Of a stretch of 51,182 nucleotides of DNA, positions 41,983 through 51,182 are shown piece by piece. This DNA is from Akkermansia sp. GTDB taxonomy: Bacteria > Verrucomicrobiota > Verrucomicrobiia > Verrucomicrobiales > Akkermansiaceae. The position numbers and the translations under genes were made by a program. The notes under the pieces were generated by a model. That model was not told where the DNA came from, ran no database searches, and saw nothing but the letters and a program-made list of their open reading frames with translations. The stretch spans positions 1 through 51,182 of the forward strand of contig JAUNRE010000005.1 in assembly GCA_030535795.1 (NCBI GenBank), written 5' to 3'. Each line of letters starts with the position of its first letter. The stretch's first letter is position 1.

Positions 41983-42876
41983 ATGAAGAACTATTCAAAC
42001 TCCCCCTTCCGAGACTCCGATATGCACCGAGCCAAAACAAAAAAGCATGTTTTCCGCTCGCTTATCAATCGTAATCTGAAGCAGCAAAAACGTTACGACA
42101 CCGATACAGGACTGGTGGAAGACCGCCACAACAGCACCACTATCGTGCGTGTTGTCGTCGGCCTGCTGCTCATTCACCTCATCGTCATCGGCGGCGTGAT
42201 TCTGCGCGGCAAAATTAAATCCGGCGAGGGCACGGCCATCGCCGCCCCCACCATCACGGCTCCGCCCACCGCTGCGGCAGATACCCGCCCGGCCAACAAT
42301 GATGTGCTGCCTCAGCCGGTAGACGGCCCCGTGGCCAACCCCGTTCGCACGCCCGACACTCCCCATATCACTCAGCCTGCGGAGCCGGTGGCCAACACCA
42401 CACCCGCCGTCAATGAGCCCGAAATTGTCACCCCGGTGGTAGCCGATACACCTCCTGCCCCTGCTGCCGACCCGGCACCCGCCGAGCCGACGACTCCCGC
42501 CGCTGATACAGCCTTCACTCGACACCTCGTCTCCTCCGGCGAGACGCTCTACGGCATCGCCGCCAAGCACCAGACTACCGTGGAGGCTATCCGCAAGGCT
42601 AACCCCCAGCTGCGCAACAACAATATCATCTCCGGCACCTACCTCAATATCCCCGTTAAACCGGACTCCGCAGCAGGCCGCGAAATCGCCGCCCGCAAGG
42701 CTGAGGAAGCCGCCTCCGAGGCCGCCAAGACCTACACCATCAAGCGCGGTGACACGCTGGCCAAAATTGCCCGCAAACACAAAACAACGGTTCCGCGCCT
42801 CATGGAGCTCAACAACATTCCCAAGGGCAAGGAAGGCTCTATCCGTGTGGGCGACACTCTGCGTATCTCCCAGTAA
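41983..42876 (+). CDS. LysM-domain membrane protein within the dcw operon
   Basis: 297 aa. Basic cytoplasmic head (1-50), one membrane helix (about 53-74), a Pro/Ala/Thr-rich spacer (about 85-175), then two LysM domains (about 180-224, RHLVSSGETLYGIAAKHQTTVEAI..., and 250-296, TYTIKRGDTLAKIARKHKTTV...). LysM binds GlcNAc-containing glycans, so the protein tethers the inner membrane to peptidoglycan. No catalytic domain is visible. The place between murD and ftsW suggests a division or wall role specific to this lineage (inference). Confidence 0.87.
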   Translation: MKNYSNSPFRDSDMHRAKTKKHVFRSLINRNLKQQKRYDTDTGLVEDRHNSTTIVRVVVGLLLIHLIVIGGVILRGKIKSGEGTAIAAPTITAPPTAAADTRPANNDVLPQPVDGPVANPVRTPDTPHITQPAEPVANTTPAVNEPEIVTPVVADTPPAPAADPAPAEPTTPAADTAFTRHLVSSGETLYGIAAKHQTTVEAIRKANPQLRNNNIISGTYLNIPVKPDSAAGREIAARKAEEAASEAAKTYTIKRGDTLAKIARKHKTTVPRLMELNNIPKGKEGSIRVGDTLRISQ

Positions 42877-42894
42877 TTCCATCATCGCCGGAAC

Positions 42895-44037
42895 ATGTCG
42901 TCGCGCCTGAGCATCATCAGCATCTGGTTCTGCTTTATCACCCTGCTGGTCCTGGGTATCACCATGGTAGCCAGCACGGGTCTCTGCGCCCCGGTGCAGG
43001 ATGGCGAGGATCCGGCCATGTTCCTCTACAAACAGAGTTTCTTCGCTTTTATCGGTCTCGTTGGCACCATCTTCATCAGCCATGTCGACTACCACATTCT
43101 GCGCCGCTGGGTGCTGGCATTATGGTGCTTGCTCACCCTCCTGCTCATCGGCTGCTTCATACCGGGATTCGGCATGGAGATTAACGGCGAGAACCGCTGG
43201 GTAAACTTCCGCGTCATCACGTTCCAGCCCAGCGAGCTGGCTAAGAGCGTGCTCATGATTGCCCTGGCCGACTGGTACGCCACGCACCGCGAAATGGCAG
43301 GTACTTTCCTGAAGGGCTTTATTTATCCCGGTGTCATTTTCGGCATTCCTCTGCTGCTGATTCTTGTGGAGAAGGACATGGGCACCGCGGCAGCACTGGG
43401 TGTATCCTGCTTCTGCCTCATGTATGTGGCAGGAGTGCGCAACTGGCTGCTTATCGTTTCGCTGCTCATGGGGGCGGCTCTGCTGTACTGGCAGGCTACC
43501 GACAGCCCCAACCGTCTGGATCGTATCTTTGCCTGGATGAACCCGGAGGCCTACAGCCAGGGCTCCGGCCGCCAGCAGTGGATTTCCGTGCTGGCCTTTG
43601 CGCGCGGCGGTGTCACGGGCGTCGGCCTGGGCGACGGCATTGAGAAGTTCGGCAACCTGCCCTTCGCTCACACCGACTTCATCTTTGCCGAAGTAGGCGA
43701 AGAATGGGGGCTCGTAGGCACGGCGGGTGTGCTGATGCTCTTCACCATCATGACCCTCTCGGGTATCGTGATGGCACTGCAAACCAACGACACCTTCGGG
43801 CGCCTGCTGGCAGTGGGGTTGGTATGCACCATCTTCTGGCCGGCCATGCTCAACATGATGGTTGTTACCTCCATGCTACCGAACTCCGGCCTGCCGCTCC
43901 CCTTCATCAGTTACGGCGGTACCAACCTGGTATTCACCATCTTGGCTATCGGCCTGCTCACCAGTATTCACCGCCACACTCCGCACAAAAAAGAAATCTA
44001 CTGGCCCACACGCCGTTTACAACAGAATAAACTATGA
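42895..44037 (+). CDS. ftsW: Septal peptidoglycan glycosyltransferase FtsW
   Basis: 380 aa, about ten membrane helices, SEDS family. Polymerises lipid II into septal glycan strands together with FtsI. Motifs include GENRWVNFRVITFQPSELAKSVLMI, EKDMGTAAALGVSCF (with the catalytic Asp region) and SMLPNSGLPLPFISYGGTNLV near 330-348. FtsW is preferred over RodA from its dcw position. Its stop overlaps the murG start by four bases. Confidence 0.95.
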   Translation: MSSRLSIISIWFCFITLLVLGITMVASTGLCAPVQDGEDPAMFLYKQSFFAFIGLVGTIFISHVDYHILRRWVLALWCLLTLLLIGCFIPGFGMEINGENRWVNFRVITFQPSELAKSVLMIALADWYATHREMAGTFLKGFIYPGVIFGIPLLLILVEKDMGTAAALGVSCFCLMYVAGVRNWLLIVSLLMGAALLYWQATDSPNRLDRIFAWMNPEAYSQGSGRQQWISVLAFARGGVTGVGLGDGIEKFGNLPFAHTDFIFAEVGEEWGLVGTAGVLMLFTIMTLSGIVMALQTNDTFGRLLAVGLVCTIFWPAMLNMMVVTSMLPNSGLPLPFISYGGTNLVFTILAIGLLTSIHRHTPHKKEIYWPTRRLQQNKL

Positions 44038-45116
44038 ACACCCCGCTCAATGTCATTATCGCCTGTGGCGGCACAGGCGGTCATCTCTTCCCCGGCATTG
44101 CCGTGGCTCAGCATTTACGCAGCATGGGGCACCACCCCGTGCTTCTCATTTCTCAGAAAGAGGTCGATGCCGAGGCCTCGCGCAAGTATGGCGACCTCGA
44201 GTTCCACACCGTTCAGGCCATCGCCAAGCCCCCCACCCTTTCCCCGCGTATGCCGGGCTTCCTGTGGAAGATGCTGCGCTCCTACCTGACCTGCCGCAAC
44301 ATCATTCGTCGGGAAAAAGCCCATGCGGTCATCGGCATGGGTGGGTTCACATCCCTGCCCCCGGTTATGGCGGCACACTACATGGGGCTGCGTACTTTCG
44401 TGCACGACAGTAACGCCATGCCCGGCAAGTCCAACCGCCTTACCGCCCGCTGGTGCACGGCCGTAATGCTCGGCCTCAAGGAAGCCGCCGCTCACTTCCC
44501 CGGCCGCACCTGTATCGTAACCGGCACGCCGGTGCGCGAGGAGCTCAACCACCTGCCCTCGCAGGCGGAGGCTCGCAAGCGCCTCGGGTTGCCGCAGGAT
44601 AAAACAGTCATCCTCGTCACTGGCGGCTCTCAGGGCGCGCGCAATCTCAACAGTCTGCTCATCGATGCTGCTAAAGCCGACCCGACTGTTCACTATCTGG
44701 TCATTGCCGGCCGGCAGGACTACGACCGCGTCAACGGCCTGGCAGGCGGCGCCCCCAACATCAGCGTGATGGGCTTCTGCTCCGACATGCCGGCAGCCTA
44801 CGCCGCCGCAGACGGCGTCATTGCCCGTGCCGGCGCCTCCACCCTGACCGAACTGTCCATCATCGGCAAAGCCTGCTTCCTGGTGCCGTTCCCCTTTGCT
44901 GCGGATGATCACCAGACCGCCAACGCTCGCGTGTTCACCGAGGCCGGGGCGGCTGTCATGTACCAACAGGCAGAGCTCACCACCGCCATTGTGCATGAGT
45001 TCGTGCACGGCACCATTCAGGACACCGCCGCCCGCACCGCGATGGAGAATGCCATGCGCGCCCAGGCCAAGCCGGATGCCGCCATGGCCATTGCCCAAGC
45101 CATCACCGACAACTGA
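44034..45116 (+). CDS. murG: UDP-GlcNAc:undecaprenyl-PP-MurNAc-pentapeptide GlcNAc transferase MurG
   Basis: 360 aa. Makes lipid II on the inner face of the membrane. The first glycine loop CGGTGGHLFPGIAVAQ (about 11-26), IGMGGFTSLPPVMAA, HDSNAMPGKSNR, the second loop VTGGSQGARNLNSLL (about 196-210) and RAGASTLTEL with PFPFAADDHQTANA are all present. HDSNAMPG replaces the more usual HEQN.xPG. Confidence 0.96.
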   Translation: MNTPLNVIIACGGTGGHLFPGIAVAQHLRSMGHHPVLLISQKEVDAEASRKYGDLEFHTVQAIAKPPTLSPRMPGFLWKMLRSYLTCRNIIRREKAHAVIGMGGFTSLPPVMAAHYMGLRTFVHDSNAMPGKSNRLTARWCTAVMLGLKEAAAHFPGRTCIVTGTPVREELNHLPSQAEARKRLGLPQDKTVILVTGGSQGARNLNSLLIDAAKADPTVHYLVIAGRQDYDRVNGLAGGAPNISVMGFCSDMPAAYAAADGVIARAGASTLTELSIIGKACFLVPFPFAADDHQTANARVFTEAGAAVMYQQAELTTAIVHEFVHGTIQDTAARTAMENAMRAQAKPDAAMAIAQAITDN

Positions 45117-45133
45117 TTCGCCCCCACCCGGCC

Positions 45134-47428
45134 ATGCGTCCCTACTCACCTGTACGCCAATTCCTCAAATCACTGGGGTATGTTGCCGTAGGCGGGGCGC
45201 TGATGGCTGCCGCCGGGTACTACTGCCTCACCCCGCCACCGGAGCTGCCGCAAGAACCGGCAAGCGATGCCGACCGCACGGCACCGCAGCACAACAAGAT
45301 GCTGCCCACGGCCACCCTGCCCGATGCCACGGACAAACCTCAGCCCGCCCCCGCAGCAGAGCCCGGCACTGCCGTGGATGAACAACTGCTGACCGCTGCC
45401 GAAAACGGCGATACCGACGCTGTGCGCCGGGCGCTGGCCGCTGGCGCGAATCCCGCCTCGCTCGGGCTGTACAACCGCACGGCACTGCATTTGGCCGCAC
45501 GCCATGGCCATACGGCCTGCGTGGAGCTGCTGCTGACAAAGGGATGCCACATCAACGCCACCAACTACGGCAAGGATACCCCGCTGCACGAGGCTGTGCG
45601 CGGAGGGCATCTTGCCGCTGTACAGGCACTCCTGAGTGCCGGGGCTGATGTGCAGGCGAACGCCAATGGCGTCACGTCTCTTTACGAGGCCGCCCGCCTG
45701 GGGCACACTTCCGTTCTGCGTGCCTTGCTCAAGGCAGGAGCCCAAGCCAACACCGCCGACCGCAGCGGCACCACGGCTCTGCAGGTAGCTATCGCCGAAA
45801 AACACGCCGAATGTGTGGAGCAACTGCTGCAAGCCGGGGCTGACCCCGAAACCGCTACAGCAGACGGGTGGTACCCGGTGCTTCTGGCAGCGGATGGAGG
45901 GCATGTGGCTTGCCTGCACAAGCTCCTAGCCGCCGGAGTGAATACCGGTGTCACCGCCCCGGGCGGGGCTACAGCGCTGCACCTGGCCGTGCAGCACAAC
46001 CACACCGCCTGCGTGCAGGCGCTGCTCGACCACGGCGCCGATCCCGGCACCACCGATGAAGCAGGAAAATCCCCCTACAGCATCACCGATGCCTCGGGCG
46101 ACAGCGCCTGCCGCAAGCTCCTGGCCACCGCTCTGCTGGCGCGGCTGAAACCGGACAACTCGCCCGAGGACATTCTGCTCAGCGCTGCAGAAAGCGGCAA
46201 TATACGCCTGCTGGAGCTCGCATTGAGTGCCGATGCCGCCCCGAGTCACCGCAACCGGAACAACATGAGCGCCCTGGCTCTCGCTGCCATCGGCGGTCAC
46301 TCTGCCTGCGTGCACATGCTGCTGCGCCGAGGTGCCGATGCCAATGAATCCCAGCCCGGCGACACAACTGCCCTGCACCTGACCGCCGCCGCAGGACATG
46401 CAGGCTGCGTGCATGCTCTCCTCATCAGCGGGGCGAATATGGCAGCTCTCAACAAAAGCCGCAAAACAGCACGTCAGACCGCGCTCGACATCGGCCACAA
46501 CGACTGCGCCGATATGCTTGCCGCAGCCGAAAAACTCGCCGCCTCAGGCATCGCACCGCGGGATTACCACACGGCTCTTCTCTCCACCATCAGCGAGGGC
46601 ACCATGGATACCCTCAAGCTGCTCATACGCGCCGGTGCCACGCGCCCCGACGCCACAGGCAACACACCCGACGCCCTGCGCGAAGCCATCCTGGCCAACC
46701 GCCCTGAGTGCTTCATCGCGCTTCTGGAGGCCGGGCTCTCACCCCACCACACCACGGCTGAAGGTACCTCGCTTGTCTACCTGGCGGCAGAACAGGGTGC
46801 CGCCTCTATCCTCCGCGCGCTCATCAATGCCGGCGCCGACATCATCCCCGAGGAGAACACACGCTCCGCCCTCTACCCCGCCGTGCGCAACGGCCACACG
46901 GAGTGCGTGCGCCTCCTGCTGGATTGCAACCTCCCCGTCGATGAAAAAGACCAACTCGGCCACTCGCTGCTTTACTGGGCAGTAAGCGGCGACCACCCGA
47001 GCTGCACTCTTGCCCTGCTGGAAAAAGGCGCCACCACGACCGATGAAATCATGATTGCCGCAGCCTCCGGCTACACGGAATGCCTCCGCGCCCTCATCCG
47101 AGCCGGAGCCAATGTCAACATGACCACCCCCAACGGCGAAACACCGCTGGCAGCAGCAGCCGCTCAGGGACGCGCGTTCTGCGTAGCCCTGCTCATCGAG
47201 GCGGGCGCCTTCGTGAACACCCGCAACAGCGCCGGCCGCTCCGCCCTGCACGTCGCCGCACGCCACGGGGATACCGAAACCGTCGTGACCCTCCTGCGGG
47301 CCAATGCCGACGTGATGCTCAAAGACGTAACCAACAACACGGCCGAATACTATGCCCGCACCAACGGACACGAGGAGTGCGCCAATGTGCTCAGGCAGGC
47401 AGAAGCCGCGCGTAGAATGCAATACTGA
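45134..47428 (+). CDS. Large ankyrin-repeat protein at the end of the dcw operon
   Basis: 764 aa. One N-terminal membrane helix or signal anchor (about 11-33, [20 protein letters not shown]), a Pro-rich linker to about 75, then about 21 ankyrin repeats to the C-terminus. Good examples: [48 protein letters not shown] and [29 protein letters not shown] Cys at the same place in many repeats (H-x-x-C-V) is notable. It starts 17 bases after murG and ends one base before mnmG, so it is co-transcribed. It sits where murC usually follows murG. A scaffold for envelope or division proteins is inference. It differs from the ankyrin pair at 16715-19036. Confidence 0.87.
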   Translation: MRPYSPVRQFLKSLGYVAVGGALMAAAGYYCLTPPPELPQEPASDADRTAPQHNKMLPTATLPDATDKPQPAPAAEPGTAVDEQLLTAAENGDTDAVRRALAAGANPASLGLYNRTALHLAARHGHTACVELLLTKGCHINATNYGKDTPLHEAVRGGHLAAVQALLSAGADVQANANGVTSLYEAARLGHTSVLRALLKAGAQANTADRSGTTALQVAIAEKHAECVEQLLQAGADPETATADGWYPVLLAADGGHVACLHKLLAAGVNTGVTAPGGATALHLAVQHNHTACVQALLDHGADPGTTDEAGKSPYSITDASGDSACRKLLATALLARLKPDNSPEDILLSAAESGNIRLLELALSADAAPSHRNRNNMSALALAAIGGHSACVHMLLRRGADANESQPGDTTALHLTAAAGHAGCVHALLISGANMAALNKSRKTARQTALDIGHNDCADMLAAAEKLAASGIAPRDYHTALLSTISEGTMDTLKLLIRAGATRPDATGNTPDALREAILANRPECFIALLEAGLSPHHTTAEGTSLVYLAAEQGAASILRALINAGADIIPEENTRSALYPAVRNGHTECVRLLLDCNLPVDEKDQLGHSLLYWAVSGDHPSCTLALLEKGATTTDEIMIAAASGYTECLRALIRAGANVNMTTPNGETPLAAAAAQGRAFCVALLIEAGAFVNTRNSAGRSALHVAARHGDTETVVTLLRANADVMLKDVTNNTAEYYARTNGHEECANVLRQAEAARRMQY

Positions 47429-47429
47429 G

Positions 47430-49277
47430 ATGCCTGATACATACGACATAGCAGTCATCGGCGGCGGACACGCCGGCATCGAAGCCGCTCTGGCCGCAGC
47501 ACGCCTTGGTGGTAAAGTAGCATTTATCACTCACGACCTCGACACCATCGGCCAGATGAGCTGCAACCCTGCCATCGGCGGGCTGGCCAAGGGGCACATC
47601 GTGCGCGAAATTGATGCGCTCGGCGGTGCCATGGGGCTCAATACCGATGCCACAGCCATCCAGTTCCGCATGCTCAACGCCAGCAAAGGCCCCAGCGTGC
47701 GTGCCCCCCGAGCCCAGTGCGACAAGCTGGCCTACCGCGCCCGCATGAAGTGGGTGATGGAGACCGCCTCCGGCGTGCAACTGGTACAGGGAGATGCCGC
47801 CGAAATCATAACGGACGCCGGCCGCGTCACCGGCGTCACCACCACCTGGGGGCAAAAGATAGCAGCCCGCGCGGTGGTACTGTGCAGCGGCACCTTCATG
47901 CGCGGCCTGCTGCATGTGGGCATGGATCACCTGCCCGGCGGCCGCCTGGGTGCAGCCCCCACCGGCATCTCCGCCTGCCTGGCTAAGCTGGGCTTTCCCC
48001 TGGCGCGCTTCAAGACCGGCACCTCCCCGCGCATCAAAGGCAGCACCATCGACTTTGCCGCCCTCGAAATGCAGCCGGGCGATGAACCACCACCCCTCTT
48101 CAGCAACGTCTCGCGCGAGGTGCTCCGCCGCGACACCGAGCCGCACTGCACGCTGAACTACCTGGCCGACCCCGACTTCGAGCTGCACCAGCTCGCCTGC
48201 GGCGCCACCTACACCAACGAGCGCACGCACGACATCATCCGCGCCAACCTGCAATACAGCCCCCTCTTCGGCGGCGTCATCGAGGGCACAGGCCCCCGCT
48301 ACTGCCCCAGCATCGAGGACAAAGTCGTGCGCTTTGCCGAGAAAAACCGCCACCAGATTTTCATAGAACCGGAAGGCCGCAGCACCGATGAATACTACCT
48401 CAACGGCCTCTCCTCCAGCCTGCCTTTCTTCGTGCAGCAAGACATCGTGCACAGCATCCCCGGCCTCGAACACGCCGAGCTCATACGCCCGGGCTACGCC
48501 GTGGAGTACGACTATGTGCCCCCCACCGAGCTACACGCCACCCTCGAAACAAAGCGCATCCGCGGCCTCTACTTCGCCGGGCAAATCAACGGCACCAGCG
48601 GCTACGAGGAAGCCGCCGGCCAAGGCTTGCTGGCGGGCGCCAACGCCATGCTTGCCCTGCAAGGCCGCGAGCCGCTCATCCTGCGCCGCGACCAGGCCTA
48701 CCTCGGCGTCATGGTCGATGACCTCGTCACCCGCGGCACCGATGAACCCTACCGCATGTTCACCAGCCGCGCCGAAATGCGACTGCTGCTGCGCCAGGAC
48801 AACGCCGACCTGCGCCTCTCGCCCCTGGCTGCCGAGTTGGGGCTGCTCTGCCCCGAGCGCGGGCGAGCCGCAGCGGAGCGCCTGAGCGCCATCCGCCAAG
48901 GCGTGCAACTCACCGAGCGCGTCAAGGTGGAGCCCGGCGTAAACCTGAACCTCTGGTTGCGCCGCCCCGAAAACGACTGGCACAACCTCCCGCCGGAGCT
49001 CCTCGCCACCTTCCCCGCCGACCTCTGGGAGCCCATCGCCATCGAGGTCGTTTACGCCGGCCACATCGACCGCATGCGCGTCACGGCCGAGCGCATTCAG
49101 CGCCAGGAAGACAAACGCATCCCCGCCGACATCGACTACGATGCCATCCCCGCCATGAAAACCGAAGCACGGCAGCGCCTCAACCGCATTCGCCCCTCCA
49201 CCATCGGCCAGGCCTCGCGCATACCCGGCATCACCCCTGCCGACATCGCTCTGCTGCTCGTGTGGCTCAAGAAATAG
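47430..49277 (+). CDS. mnmG: tRNA uridine-34 5-carboxymethylaminomethyl modification enzyme MnmG (GidA)
   Basis: 615 aa from ATG 47430; longer in-frame starts lie inside the ankyrin gene. FAD enzyme that with MnmE modifies wobble U34 of several tRNAs. FAD-binding [18 protein letters not shown] (about 9-26), [67 protein letters not shown] and the C-terminal helical domain ending [18 protein letters not shown]. The catalytic Cys near 277 appears in an AxxxL region after [14 protein letters not shown]. Confidence 0.96.
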   Translation: MPDTYDIAVIGGGHAGIEAALAAARLGGKVAFITHDLDTIGQMSCNPAIGGLAKGHIVREIDALGGAMGLNTDATAIQFRMLNASKGPSVRAPRAQCDKLAYRARMKWVMETASGVQLVQGDAAEIITDAGRVTGVTTTWGQKIAARAVVLCSGTFMRGLLHVGMDHLPGGRLGAAPTGISACLAKLGFPLARFKTGTSPRIKGSTIDFAALEMQPGDEPPPLFSNVSREVLRRDTEPHCTLNYLADPDFELHQLACGATYTNERTHDIIRANLQYSPLFGGVIEGTGPRYCPSIEDKVVRFAEKNRHQIFIEPEGRSTDEYYLNGLSSSLPFFVQQDIVHSIPGLEHAELIRPGYAVEYDYVPPTELHATLETKRIRGLYFAGQINGTSGYEEAAGQGLLAGANAMLALQGREPLILRRDQAYLGVMVDDLVTRGTDEPYRMFTSRAEMRLLLRQDNADLRLSPLAAELGLLCPERGRAAAERLSAIRQGVQLTERVKVEPGVNLNLWLRRPENDWHNLPPELLATFPADLWEPIAIEVVYAGHIDRMRVTAERIQRQEDKRIPADIDYDAIPAMKTEARQRLNRIRPSTIGQASRIPGITPADIALLLVWLKK

Positions 49278-49318
49278 CCTCCTCATCCTCGTTATATAGA
49301 AACTGATACTCTTTTTGC

Positions 49319-49347
49319 TTGCAAGAAAGGGCGGATAGGACTAAACT
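49319..49347 (+). promoter_or_regulatory. Promoter for the rubrerythrin gene
   Basis: TTGCAA at 49319-49324, 17-base spacer, TAAACT at 49342-49347, six bases before the ATG at 49354. Confidence 0.55.
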
Positions 49348-49353
49348 GGGAGC

Positions 49354-49893
49354 ATGGCCACGACTATTGAAAATCTGAAGACCGCTATCGTAGGCGAAAG
49401 CACTGCCTGCGCCATGTATGCCTCCTTTGCCAGCAAGGCTCTGCAAGAGGGCTACCCCCTCATCGCCAAGCTCTTCGAGGCTACTTCCGCCACAGAGCGA
49501 ATCCACGCCGCCAACCACACCAAGGCTCTGGTAAAGATGGGCGAGCAGCCTATCGACTACGACATGAGCTGGCATGTGGGCACAACTCTGGAAAACCTGA
49601 AAGAAGCCCTGAAGGGTGAAACCTACGAGTACACCGAAATGTACCCGCCCATGGTTGCTCAGGCTGAGGCCGAGGGGGCTAAGGATGCCCTGCGCAGCTT
49701 CACCTGGGCTCTGGAGGCTGAGAAGGTGCATGCCGCCATGTATGCAGAGGCAATTCGCCAGCTGGAGAGCGGGGAGCCGATCAACCTGCCGGCCTCCTAC
49801 GTCATCTGCCCGCTTTGCGGCGATACGTTCCCTGCCGACACAGCACCCGATAAGTGCCCGCTCTGCAATATGCCCAAGAGCAAGTTCATCTGA
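49354..49893 (+). CDS. Rubrerythrin
   Basis: 179 aa. Non-haem di-iron peroxidase of anaerobes that reduces hydrogen peroxide. Ferritin-like four-helix domain with the Glu/His ligands spread over GESTACAMYASFASKA, EATSATERIHAANH, ETYEYTEMYPPMVAQAEAEG and ALEAEKVHAAMYAEA, then a rubredoxin-like domain (about 150-179) with CPLCGDTFP and KCPLCNMPKSKF, two CxxC pairs binding one iron. Points to an anaerobic or oxygen-sensitive host lifestyle. Confidence 0.95.
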   Translation: MATTIENLKTAIVGESTACAMYASFASKALQEGYPLIAKLFEATSATERIHAANHTKALVKMGEQPIDYDMSWHVGTTLENLKEALKGETYEYTEMYPPMVAQAEAEGAKDALRSFTWALEAEKVHAAMYAEAIRQLESGEPINLPASYVICPLCGDTFPADTAPDKCPLCNMPKSKFI

Positions 49894-49969
49894 TTCGAAC
49901 CGACTCCGGGCTGATACCGGCTTCGCTGTGGTGGCGGCATACGTCACCACTGCTTTTCTTTGCACGCGT

Positions 49970-50869
49970 TCAGCCCCCGGTTGCCTGCCGCCATATCGGG
50001 AGAATCAGCACCGCACACAAGGTGATAAAGGGCACCAGCAACCCCACAGCGCGCAGCAGGTAGAGCATACGGCGGTTGGCAACATGGCGGTGCAGCAGCA
50101 AAGCACCCCCCACCACCGCCAGAATGAGCAGCGGGTAAAAATACGTCCACCCCGGGTACAACACCAGCCCGGCTCCCCAGCCCAAAGCCAGCAGCCCCGC
50201 CACCGCATACCGCCGCGTCGGCCTGCTGCGCCGCACGGTAACAAAGGCTCCGCACAATAACACCGGCACCACCGCCATAACCACGCCGGGGGCGAGCCCC
50301 CCGCACGGTATCGTCACAGCCCCGGTTAAAATAGGACGACTCACCAACGCCACCCCCAATGGCAGCAATAGCCCCACAGACGCCGCACCGCAATCTTTCC
50401 ACCAGCGGTGGCGGTTGCTCCACAGCATCAGTACCGCCACCGGCACATAAAACAGGGCAGCAGCAGGCACAATCAGCAACGACAGCCCCATCGATACGCC
50501 CCATACCACAAAATGGCGAGGCTGAAACGCATCGCGCTTACCACGCGCCCACACCAACACATGGCACAACACCACCACCTGCAGGCTCATGCACAGCTCC
50601 GCCTGCGGACAGTGATAGAACGGTGTGGCCGCAAAGCACAGCCCCGTCAGCGCCCAAGCCGTGCTGCGCCGCACATACAGCGCACATATTTTGAGCACAT
50701 AGAGCAGCATGATACCCAGCAGCGGCGTATGCAGCAACGCCACTCCGCGCTGCCCCTGGCAATACATAATCAGCCCGCTCATCAGCGTGAAAAACGCCCA
50801 CGCGCTCCACTGCTCATGCTGCTTCAGAAAGACGCTTACCCTGCTCTGTTGTTGTATCGACTCGGCCAT
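49970..50869 (-). CDS. Multi-pass membrane protein of unknown function
   Basis: 299 aa from ATG 50869. Longer in-frame starts at 50884 and 50911 overlap the promoter, so the third ATG (MAESIQQQ) is chosen. About eight hydrophobic segments alternate with short basic loops (RRSTAW, RGKRDAF, RHRWWKD, RRSRPTRRY), with few charged residues within the helices. The arrangement resembles ArnT/PMT-like or DUF6057-type glycan membrane proteins, but no catalytic acidic loop is clear, so no function is assigned. Convergent with rubrerythrin. Confidence 0.65.
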   Translation of the reverse strand: MAESIQQQSRVSVFLKQHEQWSAWAFFTLMSGLIMYCQGQRGVALLHTPLLGIMLLYVLKICALYVRRSTAWALTGLCFAATPFYHCPQAELCMSLQVVVLCHVLVWARGKRDAFQPRHFVVWGVSMGLSLLIVPAAALFYVPVAVLMLWSNRHRWWKDCGAASVGLLLPLGVALVSRPILTGAVTIPCGGLAPGVVMAVVPVLLCGAFVTVRRSRPTRRYAVAGLLALGWGAGLVLYPGWTYFYPLLILAVVGGALLLHRHVANRRMLYLLRAVGLLVPFITLCAVLILPIWRQATGG

Positions 50870-50882
50870 AGCTGCATTCGCC

Positions 50883-50911
50883 ATCGTAGCATATTCAGCC
50901 CGGCATTTCAA
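50883..50911 (-). promoter_or_regulatory. Promoter for the membrane protein gene
   Basis: On the minus strand TTGAAA (50911-50906), 17-base spacer, TACGAT (50888-50883), 13 bases before the ATG at 50869. Confidence 0.45.
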
Positions 50912-50940
50912 GGGAAATTTACAATCCGGGCATCTCGAAA

Positions 50941-51182
50941 AACTCGATAAAGAGCCATTTGCGGAGTACGAAGGACGAATTCCGAAGGTTCCGTCTTCGC
51001 GTCTCGCTACGCTCGCATGCTACGCCGTGGCAGGCGAATTTGAAAGTTCGGCGGGCTGTTGCCCGCGCCTTCCGGGCGCGGAGCGGCAGCTATGGCATTT
51101 ACTACGCTTGTACAGCGTGCATCAGCACGCCGAATTGGAAAGCCCCGCAACGCGGGGCGAAAGTATAGTAGCCCAAGGTGAC
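50941..51182. repeat. Hairpin-rich non-coding stretch at the window end
   Basis: No gene is recognised. It holds two clean hairpins: CCGCGCC/GGCGCGG (51063-51081) and GCCCCGC, AAC, GCGGGGC (51142-51158). The second is followed by AAAGTATAGTAGCCCAAGGTG, and the hairpin plus AAAGTATA resembles the element at 23-49. The window cuts it off, so its full extent is unknown. Confidence 0.4.

Overview
The window looks like a chromosome segment of a Verrucomicrobiota bacterium of the Akkermansia type. This is inferred from content: a moderately high-GC genome, a secreted multi-Asp-box sialidase, a large beta-helix surface protein ending in a PEP-type sorting tail, a fused SecDF, DAP-type peptidoglycan genes, and a scarcity of Shine-Dalgarno sites. 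No rRNA or other strong phylogenetic marker is present, so genus level is a guess.

Layout. 1-7052: a family-4-like uracil-DNA glycosylase without its Fe-S cysteines, an exported SagB-type nitroreductase, an exported thioredoxin-like protein, SecDF, a membrane-fused CbiX-like protein and a DUF167 protein. 7133-12679: a 1149-aa autotransporter-repeat/PEP-CTERM-like surface protein and an exported GH33-type sialidase, a plausible host-glycan foraging pair. 12881-16343: a polar amino acid ABC transporter whose substrate-binding region is tandemly duplicated in an unusual lobe order, followed by its ATPase. 16416-19036: a possible small membrane protein and two tandem paralogous membrane-anchored ankyrin proteins. 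19037-22770: an AAA/DUF4143 ATPase preceded by a cluster of long palindromes, a GbsR/MarR-like regulator with an NAD(P)-binding oxidoreductase (two matching palindromic operators), and a GYF-domain membrane protein. 22827-27624: ribosomal protein L9, a glycosyltransferase of foreign composition, tRNA-Asp, an unknown exported protein and a DinG-type helicase. 27633-29519: a group II intron with its LtrA-like maturase, sitting directly behind the terminator of a PBP2-like gene.

31976-49277 is a long, tightly packed division and cell wall (dcw) operon: mraZ, rsmH, an ftsL-like gene, ftsI, murE, murF, mraY, murD, a LysM protein, ftsW, murG, then a 764-aa ankyrin protein and mnmG. murC, murB, ddl, ftsQ, ftsA and ftsZ are not here. 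A PBP2-like gene is transcribed divergently from mraZ. The window closes with rubrerythrin, a multi-pass membrane protein and a hairpin-rich non-coding stretch.

Across the window many genes have a recognisable TTGnnn-17-TAnnnT promoter whose -10 box ends only about 6-13 bases before the start codon, suggesting that leaderless or nearly leaderless transcripts are common. The most unusual items are the permuted and duplicated ABC receptor, the ankyrin and LysM genes inside dcw, the 180-residue N-terminal extension on RsmH, the palindrome cluster before the DUF4143 ATPase, and the paired GbsR operators. No CRISPR array, prophage or complete insertion sequence was seen.
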